Below are positions 28,941-38,303 of a DNA stretch of 64,000 nt, piece after piece. The stretch spans positions 1-64,000 of the forward strand of contig NZ_JANLNW010000019.1 of NCBI RefSeq assembly GCF_025465945.1. The letters are read 5' to 3'. Source of the DNA: Pseudomonas sp. 6D_7.1_Bac1 (GTDB lineage: Bacteria; Pseudomonadota; Gammaproteobacteria; Pseudomonadales; Pseudomonadaceae). Both the position numbers and the translations under genes were made by a program. A model generated the notes under the pieces. That model worked only from the letters and a program-made list of their open reading frames with translations, had not been told where the DNA came from and did no database searches. Within the stretch, counting starts at the first letter, position 1. Each line of letters opens with the position of its first letter.

Positions 28941-29720
28941 TTATCTCAATGGCGACGAATTAGGAGCGGACAAGAGCAGACCAGTCAGTTTAGCCAGAAG
29001 TGCAAATGTTCGGGGCGCTGATGTCGGTGCTGGAGGCTGTAAGATCACCGGGCGATTGACGGACAACGCTGCCGGATCATACCGATAGCGGGCCAGTACT
29101 TTCTTGACGTAATTGCGGGTCTCGGGGTAGGGCGGTATCTGGCGGCCGTATTTTTCGACCGCGCCTTCTCCGGCGTTGTACGCGGCCACCGCAAGTTCGA
29201 GGTTATGATCGAAGTGATCGAGCAGCCATTTTAAATAGGTTGCGCCAGCGCGAACATTGCTGTGCGAGTTTTGCAGATCTGAACAGCCGAATCGCTTACC
29301 TGTGGCGGGCATCACCTGCATTAAACCGAGCGCCCCCTTAGGTGAAACGGCGTTCGAATTATAGTGTGACTCTACGTGGACCATTGCATGCAGCAGTCGC
29401 GCATCCAGCTGGAGTTCGTTGGCCACTGTGTCAATGATCCGGTCGTAGCGAGTGTCGGTGAACTGTTTCGGGGAGACGCCAATAGATTGAGGGGGGATCG
29501 GCACCGCCGCAGGTGTTGCTTGTGACGCTTGAACCGGGGCCGAGGGCATGTCAATGCCTGGATCACCACGTGTCCAGACTAGAGGGGCATTTAACAGCGG
29601 GTCTTGTGCGAATGCAGATTTGAACAGAGCACTGGCGAACAGTACGCAAAGGCCGGTGATAATGCTGGATCGCTGTAGCATTTTCAGCGCCAATCCTGCG
29701 ACGCGATCATTGCTCTTCAT
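28941..29720 (-). CDS. T3SS-associated lytic transglycosylase
   Basis: A 259-residue secreted SLT-fold muramidase that would open peptidoglycan for the secretion apparatus (IpgF/EtgA-type role). It has a signal peptide (about 1-38) and a Pro/Ala linker. The catalytic Glu is in HAMVHVESHYNSNAVSPKGA, followed by GLMQVMPATGKRFGC, AVAAYNAGEGAVEKYG and YPETRNYVKKV. It overlaps the 3' end of sctU by 14 bases (20 if the ATG at 29726 is used), so it is the last gene of the apparatus operon. Confidence 0.88.
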   Translation of the reverse strand: MKSNDRVAGLALKMLQRSSIITGLCVLFASALFKSAFAQDPLLNAPLVWTRGDPGIDMPSAPVQASQATPAAVPIPPQSIGVSPKQFTDTRYDRIIDTVANELQLDARLLHAMVHVESHYNSNAVSPKGALGLMQVMPATGKRFGCSDLQNSHSNVRAGATYLKWLLDHFDHNLELAVAAYNAGEGAVEKYGRQIPPYPETRNYVKKVLARYRYDPAALSVNRPVILQPPAPTSAPRTFALLAKLTGLLLSAPNSSPLR

Positions 29721-30759
29721 TGTCATAATCCAATTTCATTGCGATACGCAGAATATGAGCGACGGGCTCGAACAATTCCGCTGGAATGTAGCGACCTACC
29801 TCTGTCCGGGCGGCGAGGGCGCGGGCGACACCGATGTTCTCGACAACCGGAATACCGGCTTTCTCGGCGAGTGCGACTATGTGTAATGCGACTTCATCGT
29901 GGCCGATTTCGATCACTTGCGGTAAGGGGGTTTCACCCGGCCGGAAGTAAAGACAGACCGCGATATGAGTGGGGTTGCGCACCACGGCTGTGGACTTCGC
30001 AACATTCGCTGCGAGGCTACCGCTTTGTACTTCTCGGTGAACTTCTTTGCGCTTTTGTTTCATTTCCGGGTTGCCTTCGGAGTTCTTGAATTCCTGCTTG
30101 ATATCTTCCAGTGACATCATCAATTGCTGTTGGGTGTTGTAACGTTGGAACGCGAAGTCGGCGATGCCGAAAATCACGTAGAAGCCGATCAAGGCAGCCC
30201 ACATCCAGTAAAGTAGTTGCGTGCTGACCGCCAGGCCGCAAGCAACTCCACACAAGGGCAGGAACTGGATCGAGGGGGCATATTGACGAATGAGGTAGAA
30301 GAATATGAGCGACAATAATGCGACCTTGGTGAGTGATTTAGCGAACTCGAATAGACTACGCATGGAAAACATTTGCTTGGCATTCGCTAGCGGATTGACC
30401 TTCTCCAACGAGGGTTTTATTGCCTCGGGTGCCAGCAGTGGACCTATCTGTGCAATGACAGCGACGATGGTCATGACGATCACAAGAGCGGCGATACCGC
30501 CCACAAAGCGCAGAACGATGCTGGCGAACAGGCCACTCAACTGATCGATTGCCGAGGCCAGCTCAAGATTGATGGCGTTGATCGTTGCGTCGAGCAATGC
30601 TTCGAAACTTTCGAGCAGAGGTTCGCCTTCGAACGTAAAGTAACCGAGCAGTACCGCGAGTTGTACGCCGCTTGTAATTTCAACGCTCTTGGCGACCTGT
30701 CCTTTGGCGCGGGCCTCGCGGAGTTTTTTCGCGGTGGGTTTTTCGGTTTTCTCACTCAT
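29707..30759 (-). CDS. sctU: T3SS export apparatus switch protein SctU
   Basis: A 350-residue FlhB/YscU/SsaU-family protein with four TM helices and a cytoplasmic domain carrying the self-cleaving NPTH motif (VVRNPTHIAVCLYF, near residue 262). Cleavage between Asn and Pro switches substrate class from needle to translocators. The opening MSEKTEKPTAKKLREARAKG is typical. It overlaps sctT by ATGA. Confidence 0.95.
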   Translation of the reverse strand: MSEKTEKPTAKKLREARAKGQVAKSVEITSGVQLAVLLGYFTFEGEPLLESFEALLDATINAINLELASAIDQLSGLFASIVLRFVGGIAALVIVMTIVAVIAQIGPLLAPEAIKPSLEKVNPLANAKQMFSMRSLFEFAKSLTKVALLSLIFFYLIRQYAPSIQFLPLCGVACGLAVSTQLLYWMWAALIGFYVIFGIADFAFQRYNTQQQLMMSLEDIKQEFKNSEGNPEMKQKRKEVHREVQSGSLAANVAKSTAVVRNPTHIAVCLYFRPGETPLPQVIEIGHDEVALHIVALAEKAGIPVVENIGVARALAARTEVGRYIPAELFEPVAHILRIAMKLDYDNEEQ

Positions 30760-31544
30760 CGCAAATGATCCAGAAGCGTGAGCGTGTACTGCACGAATTG
30801 TGTACTGCGTTCAAGGGGGGCCTGAAACGCAAAACCCAGCCCCATGACCAGCATCAGCAGGGCGAATGCGCTCTTGATCGGCATCGACAGGAAAAACACA
30901 TTCAGTTGCTGCGCCGAGCGATTGACGAATCCAAGCGCCATGTCGACCAGGAGAATGGCGACGATCGCGGGCATCGAGAAGCGTAGGCATAACTCATACA
31001 TCAGTTGCCATTCCCGCGACAAAAAAGCGAGAAAGCCAGGACCAAAGCGAAAGACCTCGCCCGGAGGCAGTGTTGCGTAGGAGTGATAGATCGCGGCGAT
31101 CAGTTCGTTGAAGCCGCCAGTCACCAGAAACAGTAGGCTGAAGACTTGGGTAAACAGAATGCCGAACAGCGAAGATTGCTGACCCAGAAGCGGATTGAGC
31201 ACGCTGGCCATCGATGCGCCACGCAGGGTATCGATCAGAAAGCCGGCCATGTCGAGTGCCCAGAAAGGAATGGCCGCGCAAAAACCGATCAGCAAACCGA
31301 TGCTCAGTTCACCGCAGATAATCAGCAGGTAGTGCCAAGCAGTGACGTTCTCGCGTGCCGCCTGTAGCGTGGGCCACGTGTCGTGGAGCGGGATCAGCGG
31401 CAGGGCAATCATCAACACCAGGGCATTGCGTACCAGTGTGCCGCCAAGCGTAGCCTGATTGAACAGTGGCACCATCAGCATGACACCCAACGGGCGCAGC
31501 ATGCAGAGCCCGAGCATAGGTAGCCATTGGGTGAGTGATTCCAC
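30756..31544 (-). CDS. sctT: T3SS export apparatus protein SctT
   Basis: A 262-residue FliR/SsaT-family inner-membrane protein with about six to eight TM segments that forms part of the export gate with SctR and SctS. Family features include MLGLCMLRPLGVMLMVPLF at the N-terminus and VNRSAQQLNVFFLSMPIKS near residue 205. It starts 2 bases after the sctS stop and overlaps sctU by 4 bases. Confidence 0.93.
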   Translation of the reverse strand: MESLTQWLPMLGLCMLRPLGVMLMVPLFNQATLGGTLVRNALVLMIALPLIPLHDTWPTLQAARENVTAWHYLLIICGELSIGLLIGFCAAIPFWALDMAGFLIDTLRGASMASVLNPLLGQQSSLFGILFTQVFSLLFLVTGGFNELIAAIYHSYATLPPGEVFRFGPGFLAFLSREWQLMYELCLRFSMPAIVAILLVDMALGFVNRSAQQLNVFFLSMPIKSAFALLMLVMGLGFAFQAPLERSTQFVQYTLTLLDHLR

Positions 31545-31546
31545 GC

Positions 31547-31816
31547 TCAGACTCTCATCTGATTGATCAGATCGAATGATCGATTGGCGTAGTTGAGCAG
31601 GATGTCGCCCATCCAGTTAAAGGTCATCGCGAGCGTGACAGCGACGGCCACCAGTTTGATCAGGAACTGAATAGTTTGATCCTGCACCTGGGTCAAGGCC
31701 TGGATCAGGCTGACCAGTACCCCGACCACGGAAGCGACGACCACGACCGGGAGCGATAGAAGCAGGACCAGCCACATCATTTGCATGGCCAGTTGGGTGA
31801 TCAGGGCTTCACTCAT
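31547..31816 (-). CDS. sctS: T3SS export apparatus protein SctS
   Basis: An 89-residue FliQ/SsaS-family protein with two TM helices. The central SLIQALTQVQDQTIQFLIKL is the family signature. It is a small export-gate subunit assembling with SctR and SctT. It lies between sctR (13 bases upstream) and sctT. Confidence 0.95.
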   Translation of the reverse strand: MSEALITQLAMQMMWLVLLLSLPVVVVASVVGVLVSLIQALTQVQDQTIQFLIKLVAVAVTLAMTFNWMGDILLNYANRSFDLINQMRV

Positions 31817-31829
31817 TGCACTATCACCG

Positions 31830-32480
31830 TCAGGTAAACGAAAGCATCAACTGGCCGAGCAACTTTTCCCAGCCGTTCATCAAAACGAAAACCAGCAGCT
31901 TGAGCGGCATCGATATCGTCATCGGCGAGACCATCATCATGCCCATGGCCAGCAGCACGTTGGAGACAATGAGATCGATCGCGACGAAGGGCAAATACAG
32001 CAACAGACCAATCTTGAAGGCTTCAATCAACTGGCTGACGGTAAAGGCCGGCATCAGCACCAGAAGCGAATTGTCAGGGATACGATCGCGGTATTTTTCT
32101 GGCCATATTTCATGTCCGATGTTTGAAAAAAAATGCGCCTGATCCGGCGCCGTGTTGCGCTCGAGAAACTCGCGATACGGTGCGAATACTCCGGCTTCGA
32201 CCTGCTGGATGAAGTCCTTGGATTCGATTTGAATGGGGTTGGCCGCCAGGTTGTCCTGAATTTCGAGGCCGACCGGCGCCATGATGAACATTGTCAGGAT
32301 CAGCGCCAGGCCATACAACGCGATATTAGGCGGGATCTGCTGGATGCCGAGGGCGTTGCGCAGTAGCGAAAAGACCACCGCCAGTTTCAGAAATGACGTC
32401 CCCAGTATGAGCAGGAGGGGCAAAATCGAGACAGCGGACAGCAGAGCGATCAGTTGTAGAGGTTGGTCCAGCAGGCCCAT
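31830..32480 (-). CDS. sctR: T3SS export apparatus protein SctR
   Basis: A 216-residue FliP/SsaR-family protein forming the pentameric core of the export gate. Characteristic stretches are TSFLKLAVVFSLLRNALGIQQIPPN, LIEAFKIGLLLYLPFVAIDLIVS and GMMMVSPMTISMPLKLLVFV. There is a gap of about 80 bases after sctQ; the other joints in this operon are mostly overlaps. Confidence 0.96.
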   Translation of the reverse strand: MGLLDQPLQLIALLSAVSILPLLLILGTSFLKLAVVFSLLRNALGIQQIPPNIALYGLALILTMFIMAPVGLEIQDNLAANPIQIESKDFIQQVEAGVFAPYREFLERNTAPDQAHFFSNIGHEIWPEKYRDRIPDNSLLVLMPAFTVSQLIEAFKIGLLLYLPFVAIDLIVSNVLLAMGMMMVSPMTISMPLKLLVFVLMNGWEKLLGQLMLSFT

Positions 32481-32561
32481 CTGTAAACTCCGGGAGGCTC
32501 GTCTTGCCCTCTATTATCGAGCTCGCGCCACAACCCGCCTATCAGGCACAAACCTGAGTTT

Positions 32562-33521
32562 TCAGACGAGGCGCTCGATCCTCACTACCAGTCGGCCATT
32601 GATATCCAGCAGCAGGCCATGGGCAATCGTTCTTCCGGCCACTTTCAAGGTGATGAAGTCCTCGGTGCGCACAGGCCCCTCCAGGATGTCGCCGGCCCTG
32701 AGATTGACCAGCGTATCCAGTGGAACCTCGATCGAGGCCACCTGGGCAACCACGGTGACCAGTACATCAGGGCGCAAGCTGGAGCCTGCTTCGGGTGCTA
32801 TGGGGGTCATGTCGAGCCAATCGTTGAAGTCGTTCATTACATCCTTAAGGGTATGAATGCCGGTGTCGCCACCTGCCAGGGTGGCGAGTGGGCGGTTCAT
32901 GAATAAACCCAGTTCGCCGTCGGCGATCAGGTAGCCATGTTGCAGCAGTAACCCATCACCTGGGCTCAAGCGCTTGAGCGCCTGCTCATCAATACGGCTC
33001 CAGCCGGCCACTAGCGGAACGGGGATGCGCCGCACGCCGGTTTCCTCGGTTGTTTGAAGCGGTGTGAAAGCCTCGGCAAGCGTATCGAGCCAAACCAGGG
33101 GGGCATCGAGTATCCAGGCGTCGAGTCGACAGCCCTCGCGTTCGATTCGCAGGCACCAGTACGGGGTCGTTTCGACATGACCGGGTTCTATGGTAGCGCC
33201 TATAGGCCAGGCCATATTGCTGTCGCACAGGACGGCCCCCGCCGAGGCCAGCGTCCAGGCGGCCAACAGGCTATGCAACTCGACAGGGACTGCTGGCCAG
33301 GCCGGTACGCTGAGCACAGGGCTGATCCAGCGGCACCAGTGGTCGGGCATTAACCACAGGCGTACAGGTTGACCCAGGACCTCAGCGCTCAGAATCAGGC
33401 CATCACCACCCGCCATGCTGTAGGTCATCGTCAATGTGCCATCGACCTGCTCCAGGCGTCGGCCGGCGCCGATCTTGCGCAGTAGTTGACCGGCAGATTC
33501 ACTCAGACTCGGCAGTTGCAC
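32562..33521 (-). CDS. sctQ: T3SS sorting platform protein SctQ
   Basis: A 319-residue YscQ/SsaQ-type cytoplasmic ring protein. The C-terminal SPOA domain (about residues 245-315, VTVVAQVASIEVPLDTLVNLRAGDILEG) is clear; the N-terminal part is divergent, as usual. It overlaps sctP by 23 bases. An internal start giving a separate SPOA fragment, known for other SctQ proteins, is possible at the Met within NDWLDMTPIAPE but is not demonstrated. Confidence 0.9.
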   Translation of the reverse strand: MQLPSLSESAGQLLRKIGAGRRLEQVDGTLTMTYSMAGGDGLILSAEVLGQPVRLWLMPDHWCRWISPVLSVPAWPAVPVELHSLLAAWTLASAGAVLCDSNMAWPIGATIEPGHVETTPYWCLRIEREGCRLDAWILDAPLVWLDTLAEAFTPLQTTEETGVRRIPVPLVAGWSRIDEQALKRLSPGDGLLLQHGYLIADGELGLFMNRPLATLAGGDTGIHTLKDVMNDFNDWLDMTPIAPEAGSSLRPDVLVTVVAQVASIEVPLDTLVNLRAGDILEGPVRTEDFITLKVAGRTIAHGLLLDINGRLVVRIERLV

Positions 33522-33966
33522 TGCAGACCTCCAGTGTCACGGGGCGATTGAACAGCGCGGCGAGTTCGCTCTCGAGTATTTTTCGAGGTCCGGCGATACG
33601 CTCGAAGTACCTGAGATCAGTGACCGTTATCCGCAGCGCCAGAAGACTCCCATGTGCGCTTGCTTCGATCTCCAGGCCAGCCAGTGGGCCGTTGGTCAGA
33701 CGTAGATTGAGTGTGTCGGGGTTAAACCGGCCGAGTCGAGAGAGAGTCGCGACCTGAGGTGCGAATGCTGGCGCCAGATCTGGCCGGGACCGTTGCCGGT
33801 CCTTTGGTTCGAATGTATTTCGGGCCACGGTCTCATACAGGGTTACAGGCTTTCGCAACAGCTCACTGAAATAGCGCTGTTGATTGTCGTCGGCATCCTC
33901 GCTTGATGAATGTTGGCCCGTATAACGCTTTATGACGCCAGGTACAGCCTTGAGGTAGGTCATCAT
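33499..33966 (-). CDS. sctP: T3SS needle-length regulator SctP (SsaP-like)
   Basis: A 155-residue protein at the sctP position between sctO and sctQ. A low-complexity, basic N-terminal half is followed by a compact C-terminal domain (LNLRLTNGPLAGLEIEASAHGS), which fits the T3S4 substrate-switch domain. It is short for a ruler protein, like SsaP, and assignment rests mainly on position. It directly abuts the sctO stop. Confidence 0.8.
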   Translation of the reverse strand: MMTYLKAVPGVIKRYTGQHSSSEDADDNQQRYFSELLRKPVTLYETVARNTFEPKDRQRSRPDLAPAFAPQVATLSRLGRFNPDTLNLRLTNGPLAGLEIEASAHGSLLALRITVTDLRYFERIAGPRKILESELAALFNRPVTLEVCSATAESE

Positions 33967-34332
33967 TTACTCCAGAAGCATTTTCAGTTTTTCTTGCTCG
34001 ACCATCAGCTTGCGCAGCAGTGCCTGACGCTCAGCTTTCTCGAGCTGCATTCGGCTCCACTCGGTCTGCATGGTATCGAGCCGGTCTGCGATGGCGTGGT
34101 CATGCTGACTGTAGTTGGCGAGTTCGATCTTCAGGTCCCGCAGTGTTCTGTGGTCCAGTACATGTGAGGCCGCGCTGCAGCTGCGCCATTCATCCCAGAG
34201 ATGGCGGCGCTCATCGAGCAATCGGGTTTTGTTCTGCAGCAGCTCGGCTTCGTGCTGCACGAGTGTTGCCAGCGCAGCACGCTGGCTCTGCTCGCGCCGC
34301 AGCTTGAGTGCGAGTAGCCTGCTCAGCGTCAT
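33967..34332 (-). CDS. sctO: T3SS stalk protein SctO (SsaO-like)
   Basis: A 121-residue, almost wholly helical coiled-coil protein rich in Leu, Glu, Arg and Gln, at the YscO/FliJ position after the ATPase. SctO couples the ATPase to the export gate. I chose the ATG that overlaps the sctN stop as ATGA. Longer frames start at 34350 (MPNTESM) or at a GTG at 34401; the GTG has a better AAGGA site but a 73-base overlap with sctN. Confidence 0.8.
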   Translation of the reverse strand: MTLSRLLALKLRREQSQRAALATLVQHEAELLQNKTRLLDERRHLWDEWRSCSAASHVLDHRTLRDLKIELANYSQHDHAIADRLDTMQTEWSRMQLEKAERQALLRKLMVEQEKLKMLLE

Positions 34333-35669
34333 GCTTTCAGTGTTCGGCATAGTTGTTGGCTCGTTTCTTCGAAGCTGTTTTTTTCCGTGGTCGACTGACA
34401 CAAAAATTCCTTGATGGCCTGCCGACGGGCGAGCGCCTCATCAGCTTCGTTGTCTTGACCCTCTTGGTATTCTCCGACTCTGACCAGTAGCTCGATCTCC
34501 TTGTAGGCGGCCATCAGGCGACGTAACCGGCCGGCCAGGTTGCGATGTTCGGCATTGACGATCTGCCCCATGACCCGGCTCACACTGGCGCCGATATCAA
34601 TTGCCGGATAGTGATTGGCTTCGGCGAGCTTGCGCGATAGCACAATATGACCATCGAGGATCGAGCGGACTTCGTCGGCCACCGGTTCGTTCAGGTTGTC
34701 GCCCTCGACGAGCACGGTGTAGATACCCGTGATGCTACCGATGGCCGCGGGTCCGGCACGTTCAAGCAGGCGCGGTAGCCGGGCGAAAAAGCTGGGTGGA
34801 TAACTACCGGCCGCGGACGGCTCTCCGGCGGCCAGGCCGATTTCCCGGGAAGCGCGGGCAAAACGCGTGAGTGAGTCCATCATCAGCAGCACGTTCTTGC
34901 CTTGATCGCGGAAATATTCGGCGATGGTGGTCGCGGTATAAGCAGCCTTCAGCCGTTCCAGCGCAGGGCGATCCGAGGTCGAGACCACCACAATGGTGCG
35001 TTTACGCGCAGCTGCAGACAGCGTGTGCTCAAGAAACTCACGAACCTCACGGCCGCGCTCACCGATCAGCGCCAACACAATCACATCGGCCAGGCTGCCA
35101 TCGCAAATCATCCCCAGTAATGTGCTTTTTCCGCCGCCAGCGGCGGCGAAAATGCCGATCCTCTGGCCAACGCCGCAGGTCAGAATACCGTCGATAGCCC
35201 GTACACCCAGTGGCAGGGGTGTATCGATAATCGGTCGGGTGAGGGCTGGCGGTGCGGTGCGTTCAATGCCACGCCACAGGCAATTCTGCGGCGCATCCGT
35301 ACCGTCGAGTGAGCGGCCCAGGCCATCGACAACGGTGCCGAGCAAAAACTCCCCCAAGGCGATTTCGTGTGGTCTGCCCAGTGCTCGCACGTTGCTGCCG
35401 GTCGTCACGCCAAGCGGTTCGGCGAACGGCGACAGCAGCGCGAAATCACCTTCGACGGCAACCACTTCCGCTTCAATATCGGAGGGCTCCAGCCGGCACA
35501 GTTCGCTGAGCCCGACACCTGGGAGAGATGCACGCAGAAGCGTTGGACCGACTTCGGTAATGCGTCCGCAGAGGCTTTCGCCCACTTCGGTTGTTGTGGC
35601 GCTGGCAGCCGTGTGTGCGGGCCGGTCATTTAGCAGTGCCTGGATGACGGCAAGATTGGGAGCGCGCAT
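34329..35669 (-). CDS. sctN: T3SS ATPase SctN
   Basis: A 446-residue F1-beta/FliI-like ATPase that unfolds and detaches chaperones at the base of the apparatus. Walker [13 protein letters not shown] lies near residues 172-183, Walker [25 protein letters not shown] follows, and [16 protein letters not shown] is the family signature. The start lies 1 base after the sctV stop. Confidence 0.97.
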   Translation of the reverse strand: MRAPNLAVIQALLNDRPAHTAASATTTEVGESLCGRITEVGPTLLRASLPGVGLSELCRLEPSDIEAEVVAVEGDFALLSPFAEPLGVTTGSNVRALGRPHEIALGEFLLGTVVDGLGRSLDGTDAPQNCLWRGIERTAPPALTRPIIDTPLPLGVRAIDGILTCGVGQRIGIFAAAGGGKSTLLGMICDGSLADVIVLALIGERGREVREFLEHTLSAAARKRTIVVVSTSDRPALERLKAAYTATTIAEYFRDQGKNVLLMMDSLTRFARASREIGLAAGEPSAAGSYPPSFFARLPRLLERAGPAAIGSITGIYTVLVEGDNLNEPVADEVRSILDGHIVLSRKLAEANHYPAIDIGASVSRVMGQIVNAEHRNLAGRLRRLMAAYKEIELLVRVGEYQEGQDNEADEALARRQAIKEFLCQSTTEKNSFEETSQQLCRTLKA

Positions 35670-35670
35670 A

Positions 35671-37725
35671 TCAAGCCTCTGCGATCAGGTCGATATTGCC
35701 GATCACGCGCAACTCAACTTCATCGCCCAGTTCCTGGAATGACAGGACGTGCAGGCTTGAGTACTCGCGCTCAACAATCTTGCGGACAAAGCGCCGTACA
35801 TCGATCGCGGTCATCAGTACGGCGCGACGTGTGTCGCCGTCGCTGATCCTTTCGCGAATGCCGTCGATGATTGCCCGGTTCTGTTGCGCATCCAATGTCG
35901 AGTAAGACCCGGCAGCCGTTTGCCGGATCGATTCACGTACCATGTTTTCAATACGGTCACCGAGCATCCAGCCGCTTATCCAGGGCTGGTTGCCGCGGTA
36001 TCGGGTGGCAATATGGCGGCGCAATGCAACGCGTACGTATTCGGCGAGCATGATCGGGTCTTTTTCCCGTGGCGCCCACTCGATCAGCGCCTCGAGAATG
36101 CTTCGCAGGTCGCGGATCGATACACCCTCGCCAACCAGTCGCTGCAGGACATCGGCAATCCGCCCGATAGGCATTTGCCGTTGCACTTCCTTGACCAGCT
36201 CGGCGTAGTTGTTCTCCATGGAGTCCATGAGAAAACGCGTTTCTTGCACGCCGACAAAATCGGCGGCATAGCGGTCTATGACAAGCGATAAACAGTGCAC
36301 GATGCGTGCTTTGTCACGGTAGAGGGTGATACCCAGCGCTGCCAATGCTTCACCTTGCACGGGATCGATCCATTGCAGGACCTGGCCGCCGAAGGGCAGT
36401 TTGTTCGTGTGCACTGCTTGCGCGAGCGTCGTCGAGTGCGCATCGGCGAGCAACATCTGCTCTGGTACCGTGACGGTGAGGACCGGCTCCTGATAGAGCA
36501 GAACCTGTAACGTGCCGGGTTCAAGTGTGTTGTCAGTCTGTAGATGGATGTCGGGCAGGGGGATGCCCAGTTGTTCGAATTTCTTCTGGCGCAATTGGCC
36601 GAACGCTTCATCGAATGACCCTGAGCGCGCCAGATCACTGGCAACCCGTACCATCAGAGGTATGGCCCCCGGTGTCATCGAACTTTGTAAAGCCCCCGCA
36701 TCCGAACCCGCTTGCGAATGAAGCGGTGCGGTCCCTGATTGCACACCGCTGCGGCGCAGGCGTTTTTTGATCCACCAGGAGCCTCCGTAGATAGCGGCGG
36801 CAAGTGCGGCGAAGTAAATGACCGGAAAGCCCGGTATCAGCGCAAATACCAGCAACACCCCGGCGGCGAGACTCAAGGCTTGCGGTTGTCTGGCTATTTG
36901 CTCGCTCAGATCGCTGGCCAGGTTCTTGCGTTGTTCGCCAGGCACACGGGTGACGATAATACCGGCGGTGATCGAGATCAGTAGCGCGGGAATCTGGCTG
37001 ATCAAACCATCACCGATGGACAGGATGGCGTAGGTCGACATCGCTGTACTGGCGCTCATTTCGTGAACGAACACGCCAACAGCGGTACCCCCCAGGATGT
37101 TGACGAGGATAATGATGATGCCGGCTATTGCATCGCCTTTGACGAACTTCATCGCGCCGTCCATCGCGCCGTACAGCTGACTTTCTTTTTGTACGAGTCC
37201 ACGCTGACGACGGGCTTCGTTTGCATCGATGATCCCGGCGCGCATATCGCCGTCGATACTCATCTGCTTGCCCGGCATGGCATCTAGGGAAAAGCGCGCA
37301 CCGACTTCCGCGACACGCTCCGAGCCTTTGGTAATGACGATGAACTGTACGATCGTGATGATCATGAAGACGATCAGGCCGACCCCCAGGCTGCCGCCGA
37401 CGGCGAAACTGCCGAAGGTGTAGACGATTTCACCCGCGTCGGCTTGCAGAAGAATCAGGCGGGTCGTGCTGATGGTCAGTGCAAGGCGAAAGAGGGTGGT
37501 GATCAGCAATACGGCCGGGAAGGTCGAGAACTCCAACGGCTCGCGGATGTACAGTGCCATCATCAACAGAACGATCGAGATGGTCAGGTTGATTGCGATC
37601 AGCAGATCGACGAGTCCGGTCGGTAACGGGACGATCATCATGAACACGGCGAGCAGCAACAACACTGCAAGCACAATATCCTGGCGGCCGGCCGCGATCG
37701 AGAGCCAAGAGCTGAGCCGCTTCAT
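35671..37725 (-). CDS. sctV: T3SS export gate protein SctV
   Basis: A 684-residue FHIPEP/FlhA-family protein. The N-terminal half has eight TM helices with the FHIPEP signature region [20 protein letters not shown], and the C-terminal half is the large cytoplasmic domain that forms the nonameric export ring and docks chaperone-substrate complexes. The start at 37725 ([13 protein letters not shown]) is chosen because AGGAGAA lies upstream and because ATG overlaps the sctM stop as TAATG; the longer frame to 37785 runs into sctM. Confidence 0.95.
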   Translation of the reverse strand: MKRLSSWLSIAAGRQDIVLAVLLLLAVFMMIVPLPTGLVDLLIAINLTISIVLLMMALYIREPLEFSTFPAVLLITTLFRLALTISTTRLILLQADAGEIVYTFGSFAVGGSLGVGLIVFMIITIVQFIVITKGSERVAEVGARFSLDAMPGKQMSIDGDMRAGIIDANEARRQRGLVQKESQLYGAMDGAMKFVKGDAIAGIIIILVNILGGTAVGVFVHEMSASTAMSTYAILSIGDGLISQIPALLISITAGIIVTRVPGEQRKNLASDLSEQIARQPQALSLAAGVLLVFALIPGFPVIYFAALAAAIYGGSWWIKKRLRRSGVQSGTAPLHSQAGSDAGALQSSMTPGAIPLMVRVASDLARSGSFDEAFGQLRQKKFEQLGIPLPDIHLQTDNTLEPGTLQVLLYQEPVLTVTVPEQMLLADAHSTTLAQAVHTNKLPFGGQVLQWIDPVQGEALAALGITLYRDKARIVHCLSLVIDRYAADFVGVQETRFLMDSMENNYAELVKEVQRQMPIGRIADVLQRLVGEGVSIRDLRSILEALIEWAPREKDPIMLAEYVRVALRRHIATRYRGNQPWISGWMLGDRIENMVRESIRQTAAGSYSTLDAQQNRAIIDGIRERISDGDTRRAVLMTAIDVRRFVRKIVEREYSSLHVLSFQELGDEVELRVIGNIDLIAEA

Positions 37726-38090
37726 TAGGATTCTCCTGCATGGGTTGCGAGCAGGCGGCGCATGGTTTGCAGGCACATTATCCACTGATTGACATCACTG
37801 CCTGGTACGAGTCCGCAGCTGAGCACCTGATGATCGCCCAGTGCATAGGCCCGTAGCGGTACGCCTTGGGTGCATGCCGGCTGGCAGCGTCCCAACAGGG
37901 TTTTCAGTGTATGGGTGCGGCGGCAGGCTTCGACTTTGCGGGCCAGCGATAACAGTAGGCGGCCATTGGTATACTCGATATACAGCCGAAAAGGCGGTAA
38001 CGAGAACTCCATGCGCGGCTCGATGCGATCGGCAGGAACGTCCGACAGGCGCAGGAACTGTTCAAGCCGGCGTTCCGTTTGTAGGTCCAT
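37725..38090 (-). CDS. SsaM/SepD-like T3SS gatekeeper partner
   Basis: A 121-residue cytosolic protein immediately upstream of sctV, the position of ssaM in SPI-2. Its pattern follows SsaM (an aromatic-rich N-terminus, FRLYIEYTNGRLLLSLAR, LPxxAL..G..V.S). SsaM works with SpiC and SsaL to order translocators before effectors. The start at MDLQTERR is favoured by GAGG at suitable spacing; upstream in-frame starts exist at 38096 and 38123. Confidence 0.75.
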   Translation of the reverse strand: MDLQTERRLEQFLRLSDVPADRIEPRMEFSLPPFRLYIEYTNGRLLLSLARKVEACRRTHTLKTLLGRCQPACTQGVPLRAYALGDHQVLSCGLVPGSDVNQWIMCLQTMRRLLATHAGES

Positions 38091-38303
38091 CCGCATCCTC
38101 GTTCTATTTAAGAGTGTCACCATTCAGGCGCACCCATGTATCCATATGGCAAGGGCCTGTCGTGGTTACGCTAAGCTAGAGCCGATCATCTACGATTGGC
38201 AGGCCTTCGAGCCATCCGGTAAATACCTGAATCACAAAGCGCCATCTCTGGCGCAGCCCTTTTGGCGCTATTCGTGGCGCAGACTGTCGAGGTCGTCATC
38301 TGC